Assembly: GCF_020532555.1 (NCBI RefSeq)
Contig: NZ_JAJBBR010000001.1
Location: forward strand, 186,001 to 250,000
Source: Microvirga lenta
GTDB taxonomy: Bacteria > Pseudomonadota > Alphaproteobacteria > Rhizobiales > Beijerinckiaceae
DNA: 64,000 nucleotides
Direction of reading: 5' to 3'
The position numbers were made by a program, and so were the translations under genes. The notes beneath the pieces are model-generated. The model made no database searches, was not told the DNA's origin, and saw nothing but the letters and a program-made list of their open reading frames with translations. Shown in pieces: positions 44,737-53,947 of this stretch; positions within the stretch are counted from its first letter, which is position 1, and each line of letters starts with the position of its first letter.

Positions 44737-45405
44737 TTATCGGACCGGCGGGATCGTAACCTCGCCGGCGCGGCAGCCGCTTCGGTCGACCTCGGGACAG
44801 GTGCGGAAGCCGCGCAGGTCGCGGTCGAGGCAGATCCGGACCTCCTGAAGGACGCGCCGGCCGCACGACACCGCGATCATATCCGGGCGCAGGTTGGGAT
44901 TGGCTGCGGCAAAGGCCCGCTCGACCTCCACCGGCATGACCTTGGCGCCAGACGTCACATTGCTGAAACTGTCGGGGATCCGCACGAGCTCCCGTGCACG
45001 CCGCACCGCCCGGAAGTAGCCGCTCGGGCTTTCCCCGGTGCAGGTCCCGTGCTTGCGCCACTGGTAGCGGGCCAGGTTGTCGTCAGGGAAAAGCCCGCTC
45101 GCCTCCTCGACCGCCGCGCGAGGAGCGAAGCGCCCGCCGGGCTCACAGAAGCTCGGATACCCCTGCTCGTTCTGCGGCCACAGGCCATGGACCACGAAGC
45201 CGAGGCCGCTTCCCTCGTCGCATTGCCGGCGCTTGCCGGCGCTGCCGCTGGTTTCGCAGAAACCGGGCGACCAGGACAGGGCGAGGACGTAGAAGTCGAA
45301 GGCGCCCGCCGGGGCGCCCCTCACCTCCCGGACCGGCTGCGCCGTGGCGGGAAGCACTGCGAGCCACAAGGCGCCTGCCAGGGCCAGGCACCGGCGACGG
45401 ATCAA
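44737..45405 (-). CDS. Ribonuclease T2 family protein
   Basis: 222 residues from a proposed TTG start (MIRRRCLALAGALWLAVLPATAQ signal peptide). Both catalytic segments are present: CAS I FVVHGLWPQNE with its His and CAS II YQWRKHGTCTG with Glu replaced by Arg/Lys neighbours and His retained. FDFYVLALSWSPGFCE opens the fold; four or more Cys suggest disulfides. Exported RNA-degrading enzyme. TTG 45405 overlaps the upstream stop (TTGA), suggesting coupling; longer starts would run far into the upstream gene. Confidence 0.88.
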   Translation of the reverse strand: MIRRRCLALAGALWLAVLPATAQPVREVRGAPAGAFDFYVLALSWSPGFCETSGSAGKRRQCDEGSGLGFVVHGLWPQNEQGYPSFCEPGGRFAPRAAVEEASGLFPDDNLARYQWRKHGTCTGESPSGYFRAVRRARELVRIPDSFSNVTSGAKVMPVEVERAFAAANPNLRPDMIAVSCGRRVLQEVRICLDRDLRGFRTCPEVDRSGCRAGEVTIPPVR

Positions 45406-45833
45406 GGCATGGCCTGCTTGCAGTGCGGCGCGTAGGCGTAGTGACGGTCGAGGCCGTCGACGCAAAAGTCGGTGCCCCAGCCGATGCCGATGAACCCGAG
45501 CTGCTCGCCGATCGAGTAGTTGATGCGCCGCTTATAGCCGTCGGACACGATCACGGTCCCGGAGCAGAACCGGCGCGGAATGTAGTCCAGCCCCCAGGGG
45601 CGCCAGGCGACCTGCTGCACCCGCTCGAAACCGACGATCGACAGGCTGGAATTCCAGAACCGGCGCTCGCGGGTCGCGAAGGTCGACGAAATGTCCTGAA
45701 GCACCGAAGGGTCGCTGCACGCCGGTAGGCTGGCATAGAAAGGGTGATCGCGCCGCTCGGCAGGCGTTACCTCACGAGCCAGCGCGGGCGCGCTCAACAG
45801 CGCGCAGGTTAGGAAAGCCGCCAGCCACTTCAT
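45402..45833 (-). CDS. Conserved exported hypothetical protein
   Basis: 143 residues with signal peptide MKWLAAFLTCALLSAPALA. The mature part has four Cys (ACSDPSVL, RFCSGTVIV, DFCVDGLD, PHCKQAMP) and aromatic-rich segments (VAWRPWGLDYIPRRFCSG, HYAYAPHC), so it is probably disulfide-bonded in the periplasm. No named family recognised. Coupled to the RNase T2 gene. Confidence 0.8.
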   Translation of the reverse strand: MKWLAAFLTCALLSAPALAREVTPAERRDHPFYASLPACSDPSVLQDISSTFATRERRFWNSSLSIVGFERVQQVAWRPWGLDYIPRRFCSGTVIVSDGYKRRINYSIGEQLGFIGIGWGTDFCVDGLDRHYAYAPHCKQAMP

Positions 45834-45915
45834 CGTCCATGCTCCAACAGATCCGTTGACCTCATTCTCGACCATGTGGGCGGCGCGCGACAAGGTCAAG
45901 GCTCCGCTTGCGGGT

Positions 45916-46863
45916 TTAATAGATTCCCGAGCCGGTCAGGGCGAGCGGCTGGCCCGCCTGCGGTCTCGCATAGCCCGGCGGCGCATAGGTCTGGGCCGGA
46001 GCCTGTTGCATCGGCGCCCTGGGATATCCGGCCCCGGACGGCGGCAGATCCGCGGAATATCCTCCGGGAATGGGCGAGGCGGCGGAGTATCCCTCCTGCG
46101 GCACGTCCTGCTCCATGTCGATGGGAGCCAGGTCGGATGGCGCCGCGGCCTGATAGACCTGCCGGCTCTGTTCGGGATCGATTCGCGGCTCGAATTTGAG
46201 GATCGGTTTGCAGATGCGCCGCTGGCCCTTGGGATCGTGGCGGGCGAGGTCGATGTGCAGGTGATCGTAGTGGAAGGCATCCGAGCCCGGGCCGAGAACG
46301 GTCGTGAAATAGCGGCAGGCCCCGACGAAGACCTCGCGCAGGAACTCCTGCTCGGCCGGGCTTCCCTTCCAGCCCTTCACCACCGTGACCTCCCGCCCGT
46401 CGGCAAGGGCGAAGCCCATCACGTCGAGGGCATTGCCGAAGGCATGTTCGGAATATTTCGCGCCCCGCTGGTTGTTGCGCGGACGGCAGGAATAGGAGCC
46501 CGCCTTCAGGTCGGCGAGCGGAATGCCGAAATACATCATGGCGGCCGGCTTCACGATCTCGTCCAGCCACGCATCGATGCGGGGGATGATCGGACAGGCC
46601 AGCGTCACCTTCGACTTCAGCCCCACGGAGCCGTTGGTGAAGGCCGAAACCTTGAACGGGTAATCCATTCCGCAGACGCCGGGGCCGTCGATCTTCGACG
46701 ACAGGGCCATATAGGCGGAAGGCTGAACCATCCGCTGAGACAGGCACGCTTCCTCGGCCTGCGCACGCCAGGGCTCGCGCTGTTCGAAACGGAACAACCC
46801 GCACCCCGTGAGCCCAAGTCCGACAAGCGATAGGGCGAAAAACGCAACTAACCCATGACGCAT
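45916..46863 (-). CDS. Extensin-like family lipoprotein
   Basis: 315 residues. Lipoprotein signal with lipobox LGLTGC. The extensin-like C domain follows: LSQRMVQPSAYMALSSKIDGPGVCGMDYPFKVSAF, VTLACPIIPRIDAWLDEIVKPAAMMYFG, YSCRPRNNQRGAKYSEHAFGNALDVMGFALADG, HYDHLHIDLARHD. The His/Asp pattern (SEHAFGNALD, HLHIDLARH) resembles metal-dependent LAS-type peptidases, so cell-wall cleavage is plausible. The last 85 residues are Pro/Gln/Tyr-rich and disordered. Confidence 0.92.
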   Translation of the reverse strand: MRHGLVAFFALSLVGLGLTGCGLFRFEQREPWRAQAEEACLSQRMVQPSAYMALSSKIDGPGVCGMDYPFKVSAFTNGSVGLKSKVTLACPIIPRIDAWLDEIVKPAAMMYFGIPLADLKAGSYSCRPRNNQRGAKYSEHAFGNALDVMGFALADGREVTVVKGWKGSPAEQEFLREVFVGACRYFTTVLGPGSDAFHYDHLHIDLARHDPKGQRRICKPILKFEPRIDPEQSRQVYQAAAPSDLAPIDMEQDVPQEGYSAASPIPGGYSADLPPSGAGYPRAPMQQAPAQTYAPPGYARPQAGQPLALTGSGIY

Positions 46864-46919
46864 GGCGGCAGACTAGCCGGCCGTGCGTAAACATCCCGTC
46901 AACGGCCGGGATGACTCCT

Positions 46920-47396
46920 TCAGGAGGAGCGCCGTCTCGGCTCCTCGTCCTCCAGAGCGTTTGCCTGCTGTTTCAGCGGCTTGAGCAGGCGAAGCGTCAG
47001 GAAGGTCATGGCCGAGACGACGACGGCCACGTCGTAGGCTCCCAGCCCCACGGAGACGCCGACCGCCCCCGTTGCCCACAGGCTTGCCGCGGTAGCGGTG
47101 CCTTTGACCGAGTCCTTGAGGCGCAGGATCGCTCCGCCGCCGATGAAGCCCATGCCGGTGATGAGCCCTTCGATGATGCGGGCCATGGCATCGGCATCGC
47201 CCTGGGTGAACTGCTCGGTCGCCTGGATGAAGCCGCAGCTCGCGACCGCCACGAGAGGAAAGGTTCTGAGCCCTGCGCTGCGCTCCTCCTTCTCGCGGTC
47301 CCAGCCGACGGGAAATGCGAGGGCATAGGCCACGGCAAGGGCGATGAAATGGGGCAGGACCTTGAACGTGCCGAACACGTCGAGAACTTCAACCAT
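46920..47396 (-). CDS. MgtC/SapB family membrane protein
   Basis: 158 residues from MVEVLDVFGTFKVLPHFIALAVAYALAFPVGWDREKEERSAGLRTFPLVAVASCGF; then RIIEGLITGMGFIGGGAILR and KGTATAASLWATGAVGVSVGLGAYDVAVVVS. Five membrane helices and the MgtC fingerprint (REKEERSAGLRTF, GMGFIGGGAI, GTATAASLW). MgtC proteins affect magnesium adaptation and F-ATPase in pathogens; this shorter type lacks the C-terminal ACT-like domain. Confidence 0.92.
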   Translation of the reverse strand: MVEVLDVFGTFKVLPHFIALAVAYALAFPVGWDREKEERSAGLRTFPLVAVASCGFIQATEQFTQGDADAMARIIEGLITGMGFIGGGAILRLKDSVKGTATAASLWATGAVGVSVGLGAYDVAVVVSAMTFLTLRLLKPLKQQANALEDEEPRRRSS

Positions 47397-47770
47397 GAAA
47401 CCTTTCCCGGCGAGGAGTCCCGCCGCCCTGGCACTCCGAACGGATCCGCCTTCGCACGATGCGTAGGCGCGAAAGGAAATCCTGGTGCAGCGGGGCGTGT
47501 TCCGGCAAGGCCCCACGCCGAATCATGGCGGAGCCCCTGCCTCCGTCCGGCCTCGCGGACCGGGCTCTTTCCTGAAAGAGGGGCTACCTTCCGGCCGACC
47601 GCGAAAAAATTTTCGCCTCGGGACCCGACGATTTCTTCGCTGCCAGGACAAGAGGTTAACAGATCGTTAACCATTTCGACCGTCGCCCCGGCTGCGTGCT
47701 CTGGCCGAGTCGGCCTTTCCAGGTCGGGTTCGTTTTGTTAGCGTCCTCTCTATTCAGACAGGGGATTGCC
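47397..47770. other. 374 bp intergenic region
   Basis: Between the divergent MgtC-like gene and a tiny gene at 47771. Holds the TTAA-N7-TTAA dyad at 47654-47672 and otherwise nothing I can name. Confidence 0.5.
47654..47672. promoter_or_regulatory. Candidate CtrA-binding site
   Basis: GGTTAAC-AGATC-GTTAACC, a perfect 7 bp dyad that contains TTAA-N7-TTAA followed by CCAT, the consensus for the alphaproteobacterial cell-cycle regulator CtrA. It lies 99 bp upstream of the tiny membrane-protein gene and 258 bp from the MgtC-like gene. Confidence 0.5.
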
Positions 47771-47872
47771 ATGAACCTGACGTCGAATCTGGACTGGATG
47801 TACGGGCTGAATATCGCCGCAGCCTGCGTTTCATTGAGCTTCATCTGCGCCATTGTCGTCGGCGCTTTCTGA
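47771..47872 (+). CDS. Tiny membrane protein (33 aa)
   Basis: MNLTSNLDWMYGLNIAAAC then VSLSFICAIVVGAF: one hydrophobic helix at the C-terminus. AGGGGA precedes the ATG. No family known to me. Support comes from the ribosome binding site, the membrane-helix pattern and an isolated position with a regulatory dyad upstream. Confidence 0.45.
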   Translation: MNLTSNLDWMYGLNIAAACVSLSFICAIVVGAF

Positions 47873-47955
47873 ACGGCCTTTTTCGCGGGCCGCAGACGGC
47901 CCCATCCCCATACAGAACTCAAATCCTCGAAGCTGTCGTGATCCCACGGCAGCTT

Positions 47956-48210
47956 TCATGTTTCCGGACAGGGCGTTTCCGTGAAGCTCCAGGACATGAC
48001 GTTGATCTCCATCCGGCACTGAGCCAGCCTCGGCCCATCGGCTGTCCTGAGGCAGACCTGCTCGCCGGGCGCGAAGATGCGCCCCTGGGCGCGGCAGTAG
48101 CAGTCGAGCGGATTGTGCGCCGGGCCCTGCGCCCGGTGGATCCTGGCTTCGTCCATGGCGCCGGCAGGCGCCGCGATCGTCAGGCCGAGAAAGACAATGA
48201 CGCCACGCAT
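47956..48210 (-). CDS. Small exported cysteine-containing protein
   Basis: 84 residues, signal peptide MRGVIVFLGLTIAAPAGA, mature part with five Cys (DCYCRAQ, QVCLRTA, AQCRMEI, TPCPET) in a compact domain. Probably disulfide-stabilised in the periplasm. Similar short proteins are widespread in Rhizobiales without assigned function. Confidence 0.75.
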   Translation of the reverse strand: MRGVIVFLGLTIAAPAGAMDEARIHRAQGPAHNPLDCYCRAQGRIFAPGEQVCLRTADGPRLAQCRMEINVMSWSFTETPCPET

Positions 48211-48276
48211 GCTGCATCTCCGTCCGTCATTCCGGCAAGGATGCTCCTCCTGTCACTGTCCGAGGTCAAGCAGGGA

Positions 48277-48732
48277 TCAGCCCCACCGCTCGGCGGCCTC
48301 GTCGTCCATCCCTTTCGCCTCCACCCATGTGCCGGCCGTCCCGTCCTTGAGGTGCTCGCGCTTCCAGAACGGCGCCTGGGTCTTGAGGTAGTCCATCAGG
48401 AACTCCGCGGCCTCGAAGGCCGCCCGGCGGTGCGAGGAGGCGGTGAGGACCAGGACGATCTCGTCCCCGGGGCGGATCTTGCCGAACCTGTGGATGACCG
48501 TGAGCCCGTGGAGCGGCCAGCGTTCCGCCGCCTGGACGGCGATGCGGCCGATCTCGGCCTCGGCCATGCCGGGATAATGTTCGAGCTCCAGGGCCGACAG
48601 GCGCCCTCCCTCGTCCCGGCACAGGCCCGTGAAGGCCACGACCGCCCCGATATCCGCACGCCCGTCCGTGAGGGCGGCCGTCTCAGCGGCCACGTCGAAG
48701 CTCTCGGCCTGTATCCTGATGGAAACGATCAC
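48277..48732 (-). CDS. moaE: Molybdopterin synthase catalytic subunit
   Basis: 151 residues. GAVVAFTGLCRDEGGRLSALELEHYPGMAEAEI, HRFGKIRPGDEIVLVLTASSHRRAAFEAAEFLMDYLKTQAPFWKRE: the MoaE signature including the catalytic Lys of FWKRE. Adds sulfur carried by MoaD to precursor Z in molybdenum cofactor synthesis. Last gene of uvrC-pgsA-moaD-moaE. Confidence 0.96.
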   Translation of the reverse strand: MIVSIRIQAESFDVAAETAALTDGRADIGAVVAFTGLCRDEGGRLSALELEHYPGMAEAEIGRIAVQAAERWPLHGLTVIHRFGKIRPGDEIVLVLTASSHRRAAFEAAEFLMDYLKTQAPFWKREHLKDGTAGTWVEAKGMDDEAAERWG

Positions 48733-48757
48733 GGATCACGGGCTCCCTCTCTGGGGC

Positions 48758-49009
48758 TCAGCCCCCGGTCATCGGCGGAAAGAAGGCGACCTCGCGCGCC
48801 CCAGCAATGACGGTCTCGGGCTTGACGTGAACGTGGTCGACGGCGGCTCGGATGACGGCCTCGTTCTCGAAGGCGTGCTCGTATTCCTCGCCGCGGGACC
48901 TCAGCCACCGCACGAGATCGGCAACGGTCGCGACCCCCTGGGGAAGCTCCACGTCCTCGTCCGGCTTGCCGACCCGTTCGCGCACCCAGGCGAAGTAGAC
49001 GAGCTTCAT
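48758..49009 (-). CDS. moaD: Molybdopterin synthase sulfur-carrier subunit
   Basis: 83 residues, ubiquitin-like fold: MKLVYFAWVRERVGKPDEDVELPQGVATVADLVRWLRSRG, ending in PPMTGG. The terminal Gly-Gly is thiocarboxylated. 25 bp from moaE and 4 bp after pgsA, so co-transcribed. Confidence 0.95.
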   Translation of the reverse strand: MKLVYFAWVRERVGKPDEDVELPQGVATVADLVRWLRSRGEEYEHAFENEAVIRAAVDHVHVKPETVIAGAREVAFFPPMTGG

Positions 49010-49013
49010 GGCG

Positions 49014-49610
49014 TCAGCCCTCGTCGATCATGTGATGAATGCCGGTCTTGAGATAGTCCCACCCGGTATAGATCGTCAGGATCGCGGACGCCCACAGGAG
49101 GACGATGCCGATCAGCATCGTTCCCGGCATCACCGCCTCTCCGGCAGGACCGGCGATGAGAAAGCCGACGGCGAGAAGCTGGAGCGTGGTCTTCCACTTG
49201 GCCACCCGGCTGACGGGCACGCCCACCTTCAATTCGGCCAGGAACTCGCGAAGGCCCGAGACCAGGATCTCGCGGCACAGGATGACGATGGCCGCCCACA
49301 GAGCCCAGCCGTGGATCGTCCCGTCTGCCACGAGCATCAGGAGACAGGCCGCGACCAAGAGCTTGTCCGCAATGGGGTCGAGCATGCGGCCCAGGGCGGA
49401 TTGCTGCGCATAGGTTCGCGCAACGTAACCGTCGAGGTAGTCGGTGATGCCGGCAACCGCGAAGACGATGAGCGCGAACCAGCGGGACCAGTGGTCCTCG
49501 GGCCAGAACAGCAGCGCCACCACGGCAGGAACCGCCGCAAGCCGACCGTAGGTCAGCAGATTCGCGAGATTGAAAGCCTTGGACCGGCGCATGGTGGGAG
49601 CGGTGCTCAT
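49014..49610 (-). CDS. pgsA: CDP-diacylglycerol-glycerol-3-phosphate 3-phosphatidyltransferase
   Basis: 198 residues from MSTAPTMRRSKAFNLANLLTYGRLAAVP. The CDP-alcohol phosphatidyltransferase motif D-G-x2-A-R-x8-G-x3-D-x3-D is seen in DYLDGYVARTYAQQSALGRMLDPIADK. Several membrane helices. Makes phosphatidylglycerophosphate. Start 49610 fits the family; the upstream extension is not hydrophobic. Confidence 0.95.
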   Translation of the reverse strand: MSTAPTMRRSKAFNLANLLTYGRLAAVPAVVALLFWPEDHWSRWFALIVFAVAGITDYLDGYVARTYAQQSALGRMLDPIADKLLVAACLLMLVADGTIHGWALWAAIVILCREILVSGLREFLAELKVGVPVSRVAKWKTTLQLLAVGFLIAGPAGEAVMPGTMLIGIVLLWASAILTIYTGWDYLKTGIHHMIDEG

Positions 49611-49762
49611 AAGTTCGGCAGGAAACATGCCGAGGGATGGTCCGTCAACCTGACCAGGCCGACTTCCTTGTACTTGGGGGACGTCGAGGGCCCGGCAACC
49701 GGAGCAACGCAACTTTGTTGTGGACACTGCGGGAGACGGAAACGTGAGGACGAGCGCACTCC

Positions 49763-51775
49763 TCACCCCCGGTCGTGGAAGAAGTCGAACACCGCCCTGG
49801 CCGTGGCGGCATTCACCCCGGGGGTCTTCATGAGATCCTCGAGCGCGGCGCGCTGGATGGCCTTGACGGTCCCGAAATGGTGCAGGAGCGCCCGCTTGCG
49901 GGTCGGGCCGATGCCGGGGATCTCATCGAGGGGGTTCTTCACGAGCTCGCGCTTGCGCTTGGCGCGGTGCGCCCCGATGGCGAAGCGGTGCGCCTCGTCG
50001 CGCAGGCGCTGCACGAAATAGAGCGCGGGATCGCGCGGCGGCATCTTGAACGGCGCCTCGCCCGGCTTGAAGAAGGTCTCGCGCCCGGCGTCGCGGTCCC
50101 GCCCCTTGGCGATGCCGACGAGCGCCACGTCCTGCTCGCTCACGCCCACCTCCGCCAGGGCCTGGCGGGCGGCCTCCAGCTGTCCCTTGCCGCCGTCGAT
50201 CAGGACAAGGTCCGGCCAGGCGGGGAAGCTGTCGTCGTTTCCCCGGCCCGCCTCCGCGTCCGGCGCATCGGGCATCCGCGGCTCCTCCTTGACCAGCCGT
50301 GCGAAGCGGCGCTGCAGCATCTCGCGCATCATACCGTAATCGTCCCCGGGCTTCAGGTCCTCCGACTTCATGTTGAAGGTGCGGTAGTGCTGCTTCATGA
50401 AGCCGTTCGGACCGGCCACGATCATGGCCCCGACCGCGTTGGTGCCCATGATGTGGGAATTGTCGTAGACCTCCACGCGCCGCGGCGCCCGGCTCATGCC
50501 GAAGGCCTGGCCCAGGGAGACGAGAAGCTTCTGTTGCGAGGCCGTGTCGGCGAGGCGCCGGCCCAGGGCCTCCTTGGCGTTGCGCAGGGCGTATTCGATC
50601 AGCTGACGCCGCTCGCCGCGCTGGGGCGCATGGATCTCCACCTTCGCTTCCGCCCGGGTGGAGAGGGCCGCGGCCATCAGCTCCGCGTCCTCGATCTCGT
50701 GCGACAGCAGGATGGTGCGGGGAGCGGGCTTGTCGTCGTAGAACTGGGCCAGGAAGGAGGTGAGGACCTCCTCCGGCGATATGGACTTGTCCGCCTTCGG
50801 GAAATACGCGCGGTTGCCCCAGTTCTGCCAGTTGCGGAAGAAGAAGACCTCGACGCAGAACTGCCCGGCCTGCTCATCGAGGGCGAACACGTCCGCCTCC
50901 TCCACCGACTGGGTGTTGATGCCCTGCACGCCCTGGATCGCCGAGAGCGCGGCGAGCCTGTCGCGGCAGCGCGCGGCGCGCTCGAATTCCAGCTCCTCCG
51001 CCGCCTGCTGCATCTCTTCCGTGATGCGCGCCTTCACGGCATTGGACTTGCCGGACAGGAAGGCGCGCGCCTCCGCCGCGAGGTTGGCGTATTCGTCGAG
51101 AGGGATCTCCTTGGTGCAGGGGCCGGAGCAGCGCTTGATTTGGTAAAGCAGGCACGGACGCGTGCGGTTCTCGTAATAGCTGTCGTTGCAGGAGCGCAGC
51201 AGGAACGCGCGCTGCAGGGCGTTGATGGTGCGGTTGACCGCCCACACGCTGGCGAAGGGGCCGTAATAATCCCCCTTGCGCTTGCGCGACCCGCGATGCT
51301 TGACGAGTTGCGGCGCCTCGTGATCGGCCGTCAGCAGGATGTAAGGCAGAGACTTGTCGTCCCGCATCAGCACGTTGTAGCGGGGCTTGAGCTGCTTGAT
51401 GAGGTTGGCCTCCAGCAGCAGCGCCTCGGTCTCCGTCGCCGTGGTGACGAACTCCATGGAGGAGGTCTCGCCGATCATCCGGGCGATGCGGTTGGAATGG
51501 GCCTGCCCGCGCGCATAGGAGCCCACGCGGGCCTTCAGGCTCTTGGCCTTGCCCACATAGAGGACGTCGCCCTTGGCATCGAACATGCGATAGACGCCCG
51601 GCGCGTTGGGCAGGGTGGTCCAGAACCGCCGGATGACCTCCGTCCCACGCTGGACCGACCCCGGATTGGCCTCGAGGTCGAACTCCACATCGGAACCGCT
51701 CTCGACGGAGACGGAGTCATCCTCCTCGTCGGTCAGGATCTCCGGAGGGACGTCGTTATAGGTGTTGCGATTCAT
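49763..51775 (-). CDS. uvrC: Excinuclease ABC subunit C
   Basis: 670 residues. GIY-YIG nuclease [64 protein letters not shown] motif [30 protein letters not shown]; RNase H-like endonuclease ending [17 protein letters not shown]-terminal helix-hairpin-helix [20 protein letters not shown]. Makes both incisions in nucleotide excision repair after UvrB loading. About 45 acidic residues precede the GIY-YIG domain. Confidence 0.97.
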   Translation of the reverse strand: MNRNTYNDVPPEILTDEEDDSVSVESGSDVEFDLEANPGSVQRGTEVIRRFWTTLPNAPGVYRMFDAKGDVLYVGKAKSLKARVGSYARGQAHSNRIARMIGETSSMEFVTTATETEALLLEANLIKQLKPRYNVLMRDDKSLPYILLTADHEAPQLVKHRGSRKRKGDYYGPFASVWAVNRTINALQRAFLLRSCNDSYYENRTRPCLLYQIKRCSGPCTKEIPLDEYANLAAEARAFLSGKSNAVKARITEEMQQAAEELEFERAARCRDRLAALSAIQGVQGINTQSVEEADVFALDEQAGQFCVEVFFFRNWQNWGNRAYFPKADKSISPEEVLTSFLAQFYDDKPAPRTILLSHEIEDAELMAAALSTRAEAKVEIHAPQRGERRQLIEYALRNAKEALGRRLADTASQQKLLVSLGQAFGMSRAPRRVEVYDNSHIMGTNAVGAMIVAGPNGFMKQHYRTFNMKSEDLKPGDDYGMMREMLQRRFARLVKEEPRMPDAPDAEAGRGNDDSFPAWPDLVLIDGGKGQLEAARQALAEVGVSEQDVALVGIAKGRDRDAGRETFFKPGEAPFKMPPRDPALYFVQRLRDEAHRFAIGAHRAKRKRELVKNPLDEIPGIGPTRKRALLHHFGTVKAIQRAALEDLMKTPGVNAATARAVFDFFHDRG

Positions 51776-51890
51776 AAGCGAGATTTAAGGTCTCGCGATT
51801 CCATGGGGAAGAGCCTGAGGCGAAAACCCGCTCTGTTCGCGCCTGACGAGCGGGCGCAAGCGCCCCCGCCCGCCCTGATATCACAGGCGG

Positions 51891-53780
51891 TCAGACGACG
51901 AAGAAGTCGTTTGCGGTGAGCTTGAGCTTCTTGGACAGCTTAGCGATCTCGACCGCCTTGCCGGCGCCCGATCCGTCGGCATCGTAATACAGGATGCCCT
52001 TCTTCTTGCTGTAGACGAGGTAGTCGTCCTTGCCCTTGGCCTTCTCCAGGCTGAAGAACTTCTTGTTCAGCTTGGCCGGTTTGCTCTCGCTGCCCTTCTT
52101 GCCCAGCTTCTTGAACACCTTGTTGTCGAGCCAGATCGTGTCGTCGGCCACGGAGAAGTCGGTGATCTTGTCGAGGTTCTTCTTGCTCGGCTTGGTGTCG
52201 AACACGAACACGTCCTTGCCCGCTCCGCCCATGAGAACGTCCTTGCCGGACTTGCCGTACAGCTTGTCGTGCCCGGCACCGCCACTGAGCCTGTCGGCCT
52301 TCTTGGTGCCGACCAGGACCAGGTTGTCCGGCAACAGCGGGCCTCCTGGAGCGTCACCACCTCCTGGAGCGTCACCACCTCCTGGAGCATCGACAACGAC
52401 CGGCCCCGTGCTGTCGGAGAACTGGAATGTTTCGACCCCGGAGACGGTATCCCGCCCATCCCCGTTGGCACGTTTATCCAGAACAGTGAACGAGCGGTCC
52501 TGGTTTTTGGAGATGGTGTAGTCTGCGCGCCTGCCGCTGAAGACGGCTATATCCTGATCGCCCGCCCCGCCATCGAGGAGGTCGTCGCCAGCACCGCCCG
52601 TGATGAGATCGTCGCCACCATTGCCAAGCAAGCGGTCGCGACCGCTTGCGCCATTGAGAGTATCGCCCCACTGGGTCCCGCTATAGTGATCGTCTGCATT
52701 ATCTCCCGACAGGATGACCCCCGAGGTCCGCGGATCATAGGCTTGATAATGAACCTGCCCTTCAGGGAGGCTCCACTTGACCAGGTAGCGTCCATCGTTG
52801 AGGGTTAGGATCGATGAAAGACCTTCGTTAAGGCCGTTCGTATCGTCATTGATCATTTCAGGCGCTGAAACAACGGCGCCGCTGGCAGAGTAGGTTGCAA
52901 GATAGATATCGGAGTCTTCTCCGCCCACACTACCCGCAGTAAAGGAAAGTGCAAATCCTCCGTCGAGTAACGGCTTAATATCTAAATCCCCACTCGCGAC
53001 ATTTGCAGCCTGGTAGAGAGTGATTGCTTCACCTATGGCGCCCCCTTCCGGGCTATAGATGCGAGCCTTGAGGGCATTGCCATCGCCAAGCCCATCCCGC
53101 CAAGCGACTACGAAATTGCCGTTCGCAAGGGCCACCACTTTTGCTTGGCCGACGCTGCCAGGGTCGGTCACGCTTATCTGGACATCTTGACCGTTTGATT
53201 TGCGCAGAAGGGCGTCGATACGAGACTCAGTTGCGTTCGCGGACGGCGACCAAACCAAAACGTAACCGCCGCCCTTCAAGCCCGCAACTTCGCAATCCGA
53301 ATTGGTGACCATGGTGACCGCGGAACCAGCAGTACCATTGCTATCGAAGGCTCTGCTCTTTAAGCCAGTGCCGAGTTCAAGGTATGCTACGGCATAGCCG
53401 CCGTCGGCTAGGCCTGTCATGTCTTCAAGGTAAGAATTACTCGCAACGTCGATTGCGGCGCCTCCAGGGGTCCCGTCGGCATTGAAGATCTGGGCCGCAC
53501 TTTCGAAAGCCTCCTCGCTATCCGTACCGTGAGTCATCGAAACCGCAAACCGGCCATTGGCCAAGGCTACAGCAGTCCCGCCAACATACCCGGCCTCAAC
53601 AGATTTGATGAGGAAAGCCCCTCCAATCAAAGAACCGTCTGTATCCAGGAGCTGGCCATACAGCGACTTTCCCTCGTTGCTCTTCGAAAGCCTCAGGAAC
53701 GTCCCATTGCTCAAGGCTGTGACTTGCGTGGGGGAAATGCTGCTGTTGGTCCACTCAAAGGAAACAGGATTCAAAGGCAT
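51891..53780 (-). CDS. Large RTX calcium-binding secreted protein
   Basis: 629 residues, no N-terminal signal. Residues 1-360 form repeated beta-blade units (for example VVALANGNFVVAWRDGLGDGNALKARIYSPEGGAIGEAI). RTX repeats follow (GDTLNGASGRDRLLGNGGDDLITGGAGDDLLDGG), then a DAPGGG linker repeat, a second RTX block (ADRLSGGAGHDKLYGKSGKDVLMGGAGKDVFVFD) and a Lys-rich C-terminus ending LTANDFFVV, typical of type I secretion substrates. The 5' half of the gene is visibly less GC-rich than neighbours. Function after secretion unknown; no protease motif seen. Secretion genes are not adjacent. Confidence 0.88.
   Translation of the reverse strand: MPLNPVSFEWTNSSISPTQVTALSNGTFLRLSKSNEGKSLYGQLLDTDGSLIGGAFLIKSVEAGYVGGTAVALANGRFAVSMTHGTDSEEAFESAAQIFNADGTPGGAAIDVASNSYLEDMTGLADGGYAVAYLELGTGLKSRAFDSNGTAGSAVTMVTNSDCEVAGLKGGGYVLVWSPSANATESRIDALLRKSNGQDVQISVTDPGSVGQAKVVALANGNFVVAWRDGLGDGNALKARIYSPEGGAIGEAITLYQAANVASGDLDIKPLLDGGFALSFTAGSVGGEDSDIYLATYSASGAVVSAPEMINDDTNGLNEGLSSILTLNDGRYLVKWSLPEGQVHYQAYDPRTSGVILSGDNADDHYSGTQWGDTLNGASGRDRLLGNGGDDLITGGAGDDLLDGGAGDQDIAVFSGRRADYTISKNQDRSFTVLDKRANGDGRDTVSGVETFQFSDSTGPVVVDAPGGGDAPGGGDAPGGPLLPDNLVLVGTKKADRLSGGAGHDKLYGKSGKDVLMGGAGKDVFVFDTKPSKKNLDKITDFSVADDTIWLDNKVFKKLGKKGSESKPAKLNKKFFSLEKAKGKDDYLVYSKKKGILYYDADGSGAGKAVEIAKLSKKLKLTANDFFVV
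52340..52393. repeat. Three-copy 18 bp tandem repeat in the RTX gene
   Basis: ACCTCCTGGAGCGTCACC-type unit repeated three times with slight changes in the last, encoding APGGGD on the minus strand. The repeat is in frame and forms the linker between two RTX blocks. Unit loss or gain would change linker length without a frameshift. Confidence 0.8.
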
Positions 53781-53947
53781 AGGCCCCTCCGTAATTTGAT
53801 ACTATATAGCGTGTTATTTCCTCCCATTACTCCTGTCCATGCCCAAGTTTCCGCAAACCATAACCGCCCTTCCCTGACCGGATCCTAGACCAATCCCCAA
53901 CTTCAGCTTAGACCGCCAAGCTCCTCCCCCATCCGGAGCCCCACATC

